A DNA stretch of 31,096 bases from an uncultured Treponema sp. (GCA_937890485.1 CALBXN010000156.1:1-31096), one strand, 5' to 3'; counted from the stretch's first letter, positions 21,609 through 30,566 are shown. The notes: generated by a model from the letters alone, not told the origin. Numbers and translations: made by a program.

Positions 21609-22714
21609 TCATCTAAAACAATCACAGGAATTAAAGGCTCTGTAAGTTCCATAACGATAGGAAAAGAATCCTTTGCTAATAGATGACTTTCACCATCAAG
21701 CTGAAGTAAAATTTTTTCATCATAAGCAATTTTTATCTTGTCAGCATCATAAAACACAGAATAAGGCTTTCCGTAGTGAGTTCCATCATTAAAATGATGT
21801 TTTATTATCAATTTTTTTATCAAACTCACAGATTCCGTAATGCAACAATTTTCATCAGTGGGCAAAATTAAATGATTACTTCCATAAGTACGATGTCCAG
21901 AACTTCCTAATAAGGCAAATTCAATTTTGTTATCATAAGTTGCAATAGAATTATTTTCTTTAAAAAGTTCCATAAAAGCGGGTACTTTTTTGTAAAACCA
22001 AGTATAAAATACACAGGCTAAATCTACCCAAAGTTTGTAAAAATCCCCAGGCAATTTTGACTTCATTTTGTTAGTCATATGTGTAATAAATGCGTCAATT
22101 CCAATACTTGCAATGTTAAATGCAAACCAACTATCCTTTTTGCTATTTTTACCCTGACAAGAAACTTTTACAGCCTTTTGTAATTCTATGTGAGCAGGAA
22201 AATTTAGTCGCAACAAACTTTCTTCAAGATTTCTTCCATCTGAACCATCATTTCCTGTTCCAAAAGGAAGCCTAAAAACGCAAAAATCCTTTGCTATATT
22301 TTTTTTATTTTCTTCAGATTCATTTATTAATTTAATTAAAGCACTTTGAACTTCGTGGCTAGTTCCGTCACCACCAGCTGTTATTATTAAAATTTTATTT
22401 TCAGAATTTCCAACACAGTTATCTTTATAAAAATCAAAAATTGTATTTACAAATTCATCTCCGTGACCAGCATATTCTGTTTCAAAAAGAGTAAATTCTA
22501 CGGATTTTACAACAACGCTTGTTTCTTTTGCCACATTACTTGCACTTTCAAGAATACTTTTATTTTTTTTAGCAATCTTTTTTCTAGTAAAACCACCTGA
22601 AACAGGATTTGCTATCATAAAAACAAAAAGATTTTTATCTTTCCATAAGTTACAAGATGAAATTATTGGTTCTAAATAATATTTTAACATTGAAGAATCT
22701 AAAATTTGTGCCAT
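21605..22714 (-). CDS. Diacylglycerol kinase-family lipid kinase
   Basis: A 369-residue member of the DAGK/YegS/sphingosine-kinase catalytic family, phosphorylating a lipid alcohol with ATP. Motifs: MIANPVSGGFTRKK near the N-terminus, ILIITAGGDGTSHEV (the GGDGT nucleotide loop) and FRLPFGTGNDGSDG. The C-terminal beta-sandwich ends with KILLQLDGESHL. The insertion between GGDGT and the C-terminal domain is longer than in YegS, and the lipid substrate is unknown. The frame opens at an ATG at 22729, but that ATG lies upstream of the -10; the ATG at 22714, 6 nt after TATTCT, is preferred. It is divergent from pyrF with a shared -35. Confidence 0.85.
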   Translation of the reverse strand: MAQILDSSMLKYYLEPIISSCNLWKDKNLFVFMIANPVSGGFTRKKIAKKNKSILESASNVAKETSVVVKSVEFTLFETEYAGHGDEFVNTIFDFYKDNCVGNSENKILIITAGGDGTSHEVQSALIKLINESEENKKNIAKDFCVFRLPFGTGNDGSDGRNLEESLLRLNFPAHIELQKAVKVSCQGKNSKKDSWFAFNIASIGIDAFITHMTNKMKSKLPGDFYKLWVDLACVFYTWFYKKVPAFMELFKENNSIATYDNKIEFALLGSSGHRTYGSNHLILPTDENCCITESVSLIKKLIIKHHFNDGTHYGKPYSVFYDADKIKIAYDEKILLQLDGESHLLAKDSFPIVMELTEPLIPVIVLDD

Positions 22715-22720
22715 ATATAT

Positions 22721-22748
22721 AGAATACATTATTTTTTTGCCTTGTCAA
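22721..22748 (-). promoter_or_regulatory. Promoter of the lipid kinase gene; predicts leaderless mRNA
   Basis: Minus strand: consensus TTGACA (22748-22743), 16-bp spacer, TATTCT (22726-22721), 6 nt to ATG 22714. Confidence 0.65.
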
Positions 22749-22771
22749 CTTAATTTGTTTTGTTATATACT
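22742..22771 (+). promoter_or_regulatory. Promoter of the pyrF-pyrKD operon; predicts leaderless mRNA
   Basis: TTGTCA (22742-22747), 18-bp spacer, TATACT (22766-22771), 6 nt to ATG 22778. The -35 overlaps that of the opposite promoter. Confidence 0.65.
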
Positions 22772-22777
22772 CTAATC

Positions 22778-23731
22778 ATGAACTTTTTACATCAAATGAA
22801 TCGCCTACAAATGGCTTGTAAAGAAAATGGTCCACTATGTGTGGGATTGGATACTTCACCTAATTATTTACCACCTGAAGTATTAAAAAAATTTGCTAGT
22901 CCAGCAAAAGCTGTTTTAGCTTACAATACTGAATTGATAAACGCTTGTGCAAAACATAGTGGTTGTTTCAAAGTTCAAATTGCATATTATGAAGCAATGG
23001 GACTTGAAGGATTACAAACTTATGTTGAAACTCTAAAACTTCTACGAGAAAAAAATATTCCAGTAATTTCAGATATTAAACGAGGTGATATTGCAGATAC
23101 TGCAAGTGCCTACGCAAAAGCACACTTTTCTGGAGATTTTGAAACTGATATTATCACAGTAAATCCATACATGGGTTTTGATACATTACAATCTTTTACC
23201 GAATATTGCAAAAAAACAGGGACTTCTGATTTTGCAAAAGAAAAATCAATTTTTGTGTTACTTAGAACATCAAACCCTGGAATGCAAGATATTGAAAATC
23301 AAATTTTACAAGATGGAAATCATGTTTTAGATAGAGTTGGAAATCATCTTGTTGAATTACAAAAATTCTTTGCTCAAAATTACGGATATGATGAAAACGA
23401 AATTTGTTCACCTGTAGGTGCTGTTGTAGGTTGTACTGAAGAACAAGATGCAATCAACATTAGAAATATGTATCCAAATATTTTCTTCTTAATTCCTGGT
23501 TATGGAGCTCAAGGCGGAAAAGCAAAAATCGCTGGAACTTTACTAGGCAAAGCAGGAGGAACAGTAAACTCTTCAAGAGGCGTTCTATGTGCATGGAAAA
23601 AATCATCAGCCTTAACTGAAAAACAAGAAGCTGGAATTTTAACATTAGATGATATAGTTCTAGCAGCAGAAAAAGTTGCTTTAGACTCAAAAACAGAATT
23701 AATTGAAATGGCAGGAAAATACAGTGTGTAA
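22778..23731 (+). CDS. pyrF: Orotidine 5'-phosphate decarboxylase (type 2)
   Basis: Converts OMP to UMP, the last step of de novo pyrimidine synthesis. With the ATG at 22778 the protein is 317 residues, fitting the long PyrF type 2 subfamily rather than the ~230-residue type 1. Motifs: GPLCVGLDTSPNYL near the N-terminus, FKVQIAYYEA, the catalytic SDIKRGDIADTA, DIITVNPYMGFDTL and the phosphate-binding end FLIPGYGAQGG with NSSRG. A TTG at 22760 would add six residues but lies upstream of the -10, so ATG 22778 is preferred. The 3' end overlaps the start of the pyrK-pyrD fusion, so the two are translationally coupled and made together. Confidence 0.94.
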   Translation: MNFLHQMNRLQMACKENGPLCVGLDTSPNYLPPEVLKKFASPAKAVLAYNTELINACAKHSGCFKVQIAYYEAMGLEGLQTYVETLKLLREKNIPVISDIKRGDIADTASAYAKAHFSGDFETDIITVNPYMGFDTLQSFTEYCKKTGTSDFAKEKSIFVLLRTSNPGMQDIENQILQDGNHVLDRVGNHLVELQKFFAQNYGYDENEICSPVGAVVGCTEEQDAINIRNMYPNIFFLIPGYGAQGGKAKIAGTLLGKAGGTVNSSRGVLCAWKKSSALTEKQEAGILTLDDIVLAAEKVALDSKTELIEMAGKYSV

Positions 23732-25502
23732 AGAAAATTCAACAAAAGCAGGAATTTCTGTAGGAAAAGTAATTTCATTAAACGAGGTAAAATCAGGAAT
23801 TTTTCACCTTATCTTAAAAACTGAACTTGTTCATAAAAATCAATCAGTGCCACAAAGTGGTCAGTTTTATATGCTCAGAAGTTCTATTTCAAAAGTTTTG
23901 CTTGCTCGACCAATCAGTGTTTATTCTTGCAAAACCCAAGATAATTTTGTTTTTGTTGAATTTTTAATTTTACTAAAAGGGCAAGGTACAAAAGAACTTT
24001 GCAATTTAAAAATTGATGATTCTGTAGAAATGACAGGACCTTTAGGAAATACTTTCCCACTTCCTCAAGAAGATTTACAAAATACAGATAAAGTTAAAAT
24101 TGCAATAATCGGAGGAGGAATTGGAGTTGCTCCTGTTGCAGGTTTTTCTACAAACTTAAAACCTCACACTTACGATTTTTACGCTTGTTTCAAATCATTT
24201 TCATACGGGTTAGAAAATGTTAAAGCAAAAAATTTAGTTATCACTACAGATGACGGATCAGAAGGAAAAAAGGGAATGTTACCGTCTGTTTTTACCGCAG
24301 ATGATATAAAGCAAAAAAATTATTCTGTAGTTTACGCCTGTGGACCTGAACCTATGCTTAAATATGTGCAAAAAGTATGCTTAGAAGCAGGAATTACTTG
24401 CTATTTAAGTATGGAACAAAGAATGGCATGTGGTCTTGGAGCTTGTTTAGGATGTACAATTACAACTACAGAAGGAAATAAACGCTGTTGTAAAGATGGT
24501 CCAGTTTTTGAAGGAAGCAAACTTATCTTTTCTGAAAAAAAACCTATGGAAAGAAAAGAAAAAGTAGATAATCCTGATTTATCAGTTAATATTTCTGGAG
24601 TTAAATTTGAAAATCCTGTAATTGCTGCCTCTGGAACCTTTGGTTTTGGAACGGAATTTCAAGATGTAATTGATGTAAATCTTTTAGGTGGAATTTGCTC
24701 TAAAGGATTAACTTTAGAACCAAAACCTGGAAATACTGGAATCCGACTACAAGAAACTCCATCTGGATTGATAAATTCTATAGGACTAGAAAATCCTGGA
24801 ATAAAAGTATTTATCGAAAAAAAATTACCAACAATGATGAAATTAAAACCAGTAGCCATTGCAAATTTATCTGGTTCTTCAATAGAAACTTATGTAGAAG
24901 GTGCAAAACTTTTAGACAAAACCGAAGTTCCAATGATAGAATTAAATATTTCTTGTCCAAATGTAAAAGCTGGAGGAATGGCTTTTGGATTAGATTCTCA
25001 AGCGGCTTTTGAAGTTACAAATGCAGTTAGAAAAGCAACATCAAAACCTTTAATTGTAAAACTTTCGCCTAATGCACCTGATTTAAAAGCCATCGCTTTT
25101 TCAGTAATAAAAGCTGGAGCAAACGCAATCAGTTTGGTAAATACATTTCAGGCAATGGCTATTGATATTGAGAAAGAACAATTTATTTTTGACAACATTA
25201 AAGCAGGGCTTGCAGGTCCAGCTATAAAACCAATTGCTCTTAGAATGGTTTATGACATTTGTTCTGCAATAAAAACTTTACCAAAAGAACAACAAGTTCC
25301 AGTTATTGGGCTTGGTGGAATTTCTACTTGGCAAGATGCAGTTGAGTTTATCCTTGCTGGCGCAGATGCAATTCAAGTTGGAACTTCAATTTTTACAAAT
25401 CCAAATTGTATCAAAGAAATTATCAATGGAATTTCTGCTTGGATGGCAAGAAAAGGATATTCTAAAATAGAAGAATTTAAAGGAAAGATGATTTTTAACT
25501 AA
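23724..25502 (+). CDS. pyrD: PyrK-PyrD fusion: class 1B dihydroorotate dehydrogenase, electron-transfer and catalytic parts in one chain
   Basis: Oxidises dihydroorotate to orotate and passes electrons to NAD. Residues ~10-270 are PyrK: flavin-binding ARPISVYS, IIGGGIGVAP for NAD/FAD, YACGPEPML, and [2Fe-2S] ligands in CGLGACLGC with a following Cys (KRCCKDGP). Residues ~285-592 are PyrD: ENPVIAASGTFGFG, the active-site ELNISCPNVKAGG (Cys base of class 1B), substrate Asn residues, and FMN-binding GLGGISTWQDA and GADAIQVGT. These are normally two subunits; here they are fused in order K then D. The start is taken as GTG 23724, which has SD AGGAA (23713-23717) and overlaps the pyrF stop; a TTG at 23703 would lengthen it by seven residues. 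Confidence 0.92.
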   Translation: MCKENSTKAGISVGKVISLNEVKSGIFHLILKTELVHKNQSVPQSGQFYMLRSSISKVLLARPISVYSCKTQDNFVFVEFLILLKGQGTKELCNLKIDDSVEMTGPLGNTFPLPQEDLQNTDKVKIAIIGGGIGVAPVAGFSTNLKPHTYDFYACFKSFSYGLENVKAKNLVITTDDGSEGKKGMLPSVFTADDIKQKNYSVVYACGPEPMLKYVQKVCLEAGITCYLSMEQRMACGLGACLGCTITTTEGNKRCCKDGPVFEGSKLIFSEKKPMERKEKVDNPDLSVNISGVKFENPVIAASGTFGFGTEFQDVIDVNLLGGICSKGLTLEPKPGNTGIRLQETPSGLINSIGLENPGIKVFIEKKLPTMMKLKPVAIANLSGSSIETYVEGAKLLDKTEVPMIELNISCPNVKAGGMAFGLDSQAAFEVTNAVRKATSKPLIVKLSPNAPDLKAIAFSVIKAGANAISLVNTFQAMAIDIEKEQFIFDNIKAGLAGPAIKPIALRMVYDICSAIKTLPKEQQVPVIGLGGISTWQDAVEFILAGADAIQVGTSIFTNPNCIKEIINGISAWMARKGYSKIEEFKGKMIFN

Positions 25503-25517
25503 AACACATAAATTTCC

Positions 25518-25545
25518 TTGCGATTTCATATTTTTTTGTTATAAT
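25518..25545 (+). promoter_or_regulatory. Promoter of the large TPR gene; very short leader
   Basis: TTGCGA (25518-25523), 16-bp spacer, TG-t-TATAAT (TG 25537-25538, -10 25540-25545), 9 nt to ATG 25555; no Shine-Dalgarno. Confidence 0.65.
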
Positions 25546-25554
25546 ATATGTGTT

Positions 25555-28074
25555 ATGGAAAGCAGAAATCTTTTATCATCTATTTTAAATGAATTTTTAT
25601 CTTCTCAAGAACCTTTTTTATATCTTTCTTTGAATCAAATATTGATATCATATATTGAAAATATTATTCCAGAAGATTTTATTACTGTAAACTTAGACGA
25701 TTTTGATTTCAAAAAAATTCCTTTATCTCCATTTCCATATCTAATTGAAAAGCTAAATACATCAGAAGAATTAATTAAAAAACATTCTTATTCTTTGCAA
25801 CAAGAAACAATTCTTTCGTATTTTGATAACAAATTTTGTACAGAACGAGACGATATAATTGTTCTTGAAGAAATTGAATATGAAAACCAAAGAATTATCG
25901 AAACTTTTTCCAATTTGATTTGTAATTCAACAAAAAATATTGTGATTTTAAATGCTCAATTACTTTCAGAAGAATCAATTCAAATTGTTAAAAAACTTGA
26001 TGAAGACAAATTTAATGGAAAATTAATTCTTTGTTATAATATTTCTCAGGTACAAAATAAAGAAGTTGAAGATTTATTTTATTCAGAAATATCAATTTTT
26101 CATAATTTTTACGAAATTATTGCTGCCGAAACAGAAGAAACAATCACTTTGCCAGCAGCAAAATCTTGGGACATCACAAATTATGATGAAATTTACACAA
26201 GTTTGCATAATATGAGATGTCTATTTTCTCTTGGGCAAGGTAATGATTTAATTTCATTTATTCAAAGTCATCAACATGATATAAACTTTACAAAACAGGA
26301 ACTTGCAAATCTACATTTTGAAATTGCAATGATAAATATTTTATCTCGTGATTATGATAGTGCAACTAAGAATTTGTTATTAGTAATTGACACCCATCTT
26401 CTTGATGATACATACAAATACGCAATTTGTTTTTTGTCTTTAATTTTGAATCAACAAAGCCAATTTTCCACTGCATTAAAATATGCAAATAATTTACTAC
26501 AACTAACAGCAGAAAATACTTCTTCAAAATTCTTCGTTCTTGCAAACATGCTAGAATATATGAATTCTGAAAAATTAACTGATACAATGCAAACAGGAAA
26601 GTATTTTGCAGTAATAGACTTGTTAAGAAAAAATAATTTTAATAATAATGCAATTTACACAATTCTTTGTACTCCATGGTTTTATTTACAATCAAATGAT
26701 TTTTTAAGAAAACTTTTAGATTACATTGAAGAATCAAAAAGTTTAGCAGAAAAAATCGGAAATCAATTTGGACTTTCTACTGCTTGCCACTGGAAAGGAA
26801 TTATTTTATCAAAACTTGGTAACAAAAAAGAAGCATTTAATTGGTACAGAAGATGTAATGCAATAAGAAATAAAATCGGAAATTCTGTTGCCATGATAAA
26901 AATCCGAAATGGTCTTTCTTATGAATATTTATTAGATGCTGATTATTTAAACGCCTACGATATTATAAATAGTTTTTTAACTAGAATTCATGACATAAGA
27001 AATTACTCTGAAATTGTTATTACATTAACAAACTTAGCAAAAATTTTGTTTTTTGTTAGAAAATTTGATAATTCTTATCTTCTTTTTAACAAAGCATTAA
27101 AACTCATGAACATTTATGGAGTTGATGAATTTGTATTTGTTTCAAAAAATGATATTACAATTTTTAAATCTTTAATTGATTGTATCAATGGACTTTATAC
27201 TCAAGCAAAATTAGGTCTTTATGCAATAAACAACAAAAAAGATGAATTTATTACTTACAACACAAAACCTTTACAATTTTTATTACAAGCAATGTTGGCA
27301 ATAACCGAAAATAATTTAGAAAATGCCTTTAATTTTTACCATCAAGCAATGAATTTTATCGATACTTATTGTTCTGAACAAAGTCATCTTTACGTTTTTA
27401 TAAATTTAGAATTTGCAATTTTCTTACACAAATTTCAATTTGAACAAGAATCAAAAAAATATTGGAAAAAAGGAATTGATTTCGCCTATGCACATCAATT
27501 GAACTACTATACTAATATAGTATCATCTCTTGAAATCGAAGAATTTGCAAATTACACAGCTCATTTTGCTCCATTAACTGTAAGTGTAGATTATCTTGAA
27601 GAACTTGCAATAAAAGTAAAATTAAAAAATCAGATAGCAAAACATCAGCAAGATTTGAATTTTATCGACGCTTTATCAGAATTGCAGTATAGATATAAAT
27701 CAAAAAATGAATACGCAATGGTTGCATCTTGTGAATTATGTAATAAATTAAATCTCGATGCAGTAATCTTATGTCAAAAGAAAGATGGAGTTTACTCTCC
27801 AATTACTTTTGATATGAAAAATGATATTAGAATTATTGATTCTACTGTAATTTCTAATTTAAGTTCGGCATATAAACAAAACAATAAAAAATTTTTATAT
27901 GATGAAAATGAACATCTTTTTTATAAAGAAATTACTTATAAAGGATTTACAAATTCAATTATTATTTATTTAGAAAAAAATCAAACTTTAACTCAAGATA
28001 TAATTGATATTGCTATTCTATCATTTAATTTGATTAATTCTCAATTGATTAGCTTTGATTTAGAAAAAAAATAG
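25555..28074 (+). CDS. Large TPR-repeat protein with degenerate NTPase-like N-terminus and GAF-like C-terminus
   Basis: An 839-residue cytoplasmic protein of no recognised family. Residues ~1-210 have the strand order of a STAND/AAA-type NTPase (RDDIIVLEEIEYENQRII like Walker B, KNIVILNAQLLS like sensor 1, then GKLILCYNISQ) but no Walker A P-loop. Residues ~215-660 are helical repeats of TPR type (for example ACHWKGIILSKLGNKKEAFNWYRRC and FNFYHQAMNFI). Residues ~705-830 resemble a GAF-type sensor fold (CELCNKLNLDAVILCQKKDGVYSPITFD, then TNSIIIYLEK). There is no DNA-binding domain at either end. It may be a relic of a MalT-like regulator, working by protein contacts. Monocistronic, with its own promoter. 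The function is unknown. Confidence 0.6.
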   Translation: MESRNLLSSILNEFLSSQEPFLYLSLNQILISYIENIIPEDFITVNLDDFDFKKIPLSPFPYLIEKLNTSEELIKKHSYSLQQETILSYFDNKFCTERDDIIVLEEIEYENQRIIETFSNLICNSTKNIVILNAQLLSEESIQIVKKLDEDKFNGKLILCYNISQVQNKEVEDLFYSEISIFHNFYEIIAAETEETITLPAAKSWDITNYDEIYTSLHNMRCLFSLGQGNDLISFIQSHQHDINFTKQELANLHFEIAMINILSRDYDSATKNLLLVIDTHLLDDTYKYAICFLSLILNQQSQFSTALKYANNLLQLTAENTSSKFFVLANMLEYMNSEKLTDTMQTGKYFAVIDLLRKNNFNNNAIYTILCTPWFYLQSNDFLRKLLDYIEESKSLAEKIGNQFGLSTACHWKGIILSKLGNKKEAFNWYRRCNAIRNKIGNSVAMIKIRNGLSYEYLLDADYLNAYDIINSFLTRIHDIRNYSEIVITLTNLAKILFFVRKFDNSYLLFNKALKLMNIYGVDEFVFVSKNDITIFKSLIDCINGLYTQAKLGLYAINNKKDEFITYNTKPLQFLLQAMLAITENNLENAFNFYHQAMNFIDTYCSEQSHLYVFINLEFAIFLHKFQFEQESKKYWKKGIDFAYAHQLNYYTNIVSSLEIEEFANYTAHFAPLTVSVDYLEELAIKVKLKNQIAKHQQDLNFIDALSELQYRYKSKNEYAMVASCELCNKLNLDAVILCQKKDGVYSPITFDMKNDIRIIDSTVISNLSSAYKQNNKKFLYDENEHLFYKEITYKGFTNSIIIYLEKNQTLTQDIIDIAILSFNLINSQLISFDLEKK

Positions 28075-28112
28075 CCTAAGTTAAAATTTTTTTTCAAATC
28101 TCAACTTAGGCT
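28073..28112 (-). terminator. Terminator of the nfn/gltA operon
   Basis: Inverted repeat AGCCTAAGTT/AACTTAGGCT (28073-28082/28103-28112). On the minus strand it is followed by a run of eight T (complement of 28064-28071), which lies inside the final Lys codons of the convergent TPR gene. On the plus strand there is no U-tract. Confidence 0.7.
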
Positions 28113-28135
28113 CTTAAGTTATATCACAAATAAAT

Positions 28136-29635
28136 TTATTTTGCTAAATATTCGTTAATGCTCTTAGCAGCTTTTCTTCCTTCGCCCATTGCCAAAATAA
28201 CAGTTGCAGCTCCAAGAACAATATCTCCACCAGCAAATACATGTGGCAAAGATGTTTCTGCCTTTTCATCAACTTTTATATGACCTTTTTCATCGGCTTC
28301 TAGACCAGGAGTTGTTTTTTCCATCAAAGGATTTGAACCATTTCCTAATGCAATAATTACTGCATCACAATCTACAACATGTTCACTTCCTTTAATTGCC
28401 ACAGGACTTCTTCTTCCTGAAGCATCTGGTTCTCCTAATTCGTAGCTAAGAACTTCAACTCCAATTACTTTTCCGTTTTCATCACCAAGGATTTTTACAG
28501 GATTTTCAAGGAATCTAAATTCAACACCTTCTTCCATGGCGTGAGCAACTTCTTCACGTCGAGCTGGCATTTCTGCTTGTGTTCTTCGGTATACTACAGA
28601 AGATTTTTCTGCACCTAAACGATAAGCCATACGAGCAGCATCCATTGCAACATTTCCACCACCTACAACTACAACTTTGTTAGCTTTATAAAGAGGTGTA
28701 TCTGCTTTTTCTGTATCGTAGGCTTTCATAAGATTTGCACGAGTTAAATATTCGTTAGCACTAAAAACACCAATTAAATTTTCGCCCTCAATGTTCATGA
28801 ATTTTGGTAATCCAGCACCTGTTCCAATGAAAGCAGCATCAAATCCTTGTTCTTGTAAAAGTTGATGTAATGTTCCAGTACGACCAACTAAGAAATTTGT
28901 ACGGAATTTTACACCCATTTTCTTAAGATTTTCAACTTCATTAGCAACGATAGCTTTTGGCAAACGGAATTCAGGGATCCCGTAAACCATAACACCACCT
29001 TCTTTGTGGAATGCTTCAAAAACAGTAACATCATGACCTGCACGACGAACATCAGCTGCAACAGTTAATCCAGCAGGACCAGAACCGATAACTGCAACTT
29101 TTTTTCCTGTTTCACAAGCTATTTGAGGCAATGTTCCTAGATTATTATTTCTTTCGTAATCTGCAACAAATCTTTCAAGACGACCAATAGAAACAGCTTT
29201 TTCTGCATTTTTGTACATTTTTCCAACTGTACATTGTCCTTGACATTGTTTTTCTTGTGGACACACACGACCACAGATAGCAGGTAAAAGGTTTGTTGTT
29301 TTAATAATATCAACAGCTTTTTTGAATTCACCTTTTGCAACTTCTGCAATAAATGATGGAATTGGAACGCTTACAGGGCATCCATTTACACAAGGTGCAT
29401 TTTTACATTGTAAACATCTATTTGCTTCTACAATTGCCTGTTCAACAGTATATCCAGTTGCAACTTCTCCCATAGAACGAGCTCTTTCCATTGGCTCACC
29501 TGTAGGCATTTCTTGTTGTGGAATTGCACCTCTTTCTTTTGGAGTTAAAGAATTATCATCTATTTTTGTTTTTAATTCTTCGTATAATTTTTTTGCTTCT
29601 GTAGCTAAAACATCAGAACTAATATATTCGCTCAT
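28136..29635 (-). CDS. gltA: NfnB/GltA-type NADPH-dependent oxidoreductase (annotated as glutamate synthase, homotetrameric type)
   Basis: A 499-residue iron-sulfur flavoprotein. The N-terminal domain carries two [4Fe-4S] sites (Cys74, 77, 82, 86 and Cys121, 125, 131, 135). An FAD fold (VIGSGPAGL, 183-190), a FRLPKAIV region and an NADPH fold (VVVGGGNVAMDAARMAYR) follow, ending in a second FAD contact HVFAGGDIVLGAATV. Automatic pipelines call this family GltA. Because the gene immediately follows an SudB/NfnA homologue, the pair more likely forms NfnAB, which couples reduced ferredoxin and NADH to NADP+ reduction by electron bifurcation, or a sulfide-dehydrogenase-like complex. The start ATG shares its A with the preceding stop (TAATG), indicating coupled translation. 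The N-terminal ~50 residues are slightly longer than usual. Confidence 0.9.
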   Translation of the reverse strand: MSEYISSDVLATEAKKLYEELKTKIDDNSLTPKERGAIPQQEMPTGEPMERARSMGEVATGYTVEQAIVEANRCLQCKNAPCVNGCPVSVPIPSFIAEVAKGEFKKAVDIIKTTNLLPAICGRVCPQEKQCQGQCTVGKMYKNAEKAVSIGRLERFVADYERNNNLGTLPQIACETGKKVAVIGSGPAGLTVAADVRRAGHDVTVFEAFHKEGGVMVYGIPEFRLPKAIVANEVENLKKMGVKFRTNFLVGRTGTLHQLLQEQGFDAAFIGTGAGLPKFMNIEGENLIGVFSANEYLTRANLMKAYDTEKADTPLYKANKVVVVGGGNVAMDAARMAYRLGAEKSSVVYRRTQAEMPARREEVAHAMEEGVEFRFLENPVKILGDENGKVIGVEVLSYELGEPDASGRRSPVAIKGSEHVVDCDAVIIALGNGSNPLMEKTTPGLEADEKGHIKVDEKAETSLPHVFAGGDIVLGAATVILAMGEGRKAAKSINEYLAK

Positions 29636-30495
29636 TATTTGTTTCCTCCATTTGCAAGTGAATCTGCTTGTGCTTCCATTCTACATTTATGCATATCTTC
29701 AGCTTCTCTATCTTTAAATGCTTTCATACGCATCATCATGTTTGCCCAATCAACTTGATGTCCATCAAATTCAGGACCATCAACACAAACAAATTTAGTT
29801 TTTCCACCAATTGTTACACGACAACCACCACACATACCAGTTCCATCAATCATAATTGTGTTTAGTGAAACTGTTGTAGGCACTTTAAATGGTTCTGTTG
29901 TAGCTGCACAGAATTTCATCATTATTGGAGGTCCAATAGCAACTACTTCATCAATTTTTTGGCTTTCACAAAGTTTTTTTAGAGGTTCAGTAACAAGACC
30001 TTTTTCTCCAGCAGAACCGTCATCTGTCATAAGATAAAGTTCATCTGCTAAAGCTCTCATTTCATCTTCAAAAATGATTAAATCTTTGTTTCTAGCACCC
30101 ATAATTACGATAACTTTATTTCCTGCTGCCTTATGAGCTTGTACAATTGGATGAAGTGGAGCAACACCGATTCCACCACCTACGCACACTACTGTTCCTT
30201 TCTTTTCAATATGAGTAGGATTTCCAAGAGGACCAAGAATTGCTGCAATTTCATCGCCTACATTTTTTCTAGACAATTTAAGAGTTGTTGCACCAACAGC
30301 TTGGAAAACTAAAACAAGCCAACCTTCTTCAGCATTTGCATCTGCAATTGTAAGAGGAATTCTTTCACCATAATCTACATCTATTTGGACAAGAACAAAT
30401 TGTCCTGCTTTACGGTTTTGTGCAATTTCAGGGGCGTTTACTTTCATATAAAAAACGTCTGCTGACAACTGTTTTTTTTCAAGAATTTTAAACAT
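29635..30495 (-). CDS. NfnA/SudB-type FAD/NAD-binding [2Fe-2S] subunit
   Basis: A 286-residue ferredoxin-NADP reductase-like protein, related to PyrK. It has an FAD barrel (GQFVLVQID, GERIPLTIAD), an NAD-binding VCVGGGIGVAPLHPI and a [2Fe-2S] loop with D217, C222, C225 and C237 (DGTGMCGGC, then CVDGPEFDG). The three-Cys-plus-Asp pattern is the one described for NfnA. It is the smaller subunit of the bifurcating NfnAB complex with the downstream gene. SD AAGGA precedes the ATG. It likely links ferredoxin from fermentation to NADPH supply for biosynthesis. A 'sulfide dehydrogenase' name is possible but unsupported. Confidence 0.9.
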   Translation of the reverse strand: MFKILEKKQLSADVFYMKVNAPEIAQNRKAGQFVLVQIDVDYGERIPLTIADANAEEGWLVLVFQAVGATTLKLSRKNVGDEIAAILGPLGNPTHIEKKGTVVCVGGGIGVAPLHPIVQAHKAAGNKVIVIMGARNKDLIIFEDEMRALADELYLMTDDGSAGEKGLVTEPLKKLCESQKIDEVVAIGPPIMMKFCAATTEPFKVPTTVSLNTIMIDGTGMCGGCRVTIGGKTKFVCVDGPEFDGHQVDWANMMMRMKAFKDREAEDMHKCRMEAQADSLANGGNK

Positions 30496-30566
30496 ATTTT
30501 CCGTCCTTTAGACAAAATCTTTTTTGAATAAGTCGTTTTGACAAATCATGGATAATTGATGTTTTT

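Noticed and set aside
30538..30544. A third shared TTGACAA -35 between nfnA and the sirtuin gene
   Set aside because: The heptamer is there, but no -10 lies at 16-18 bp on either strand (23 bp to the plus TATAAT, AAGATT on the minus).
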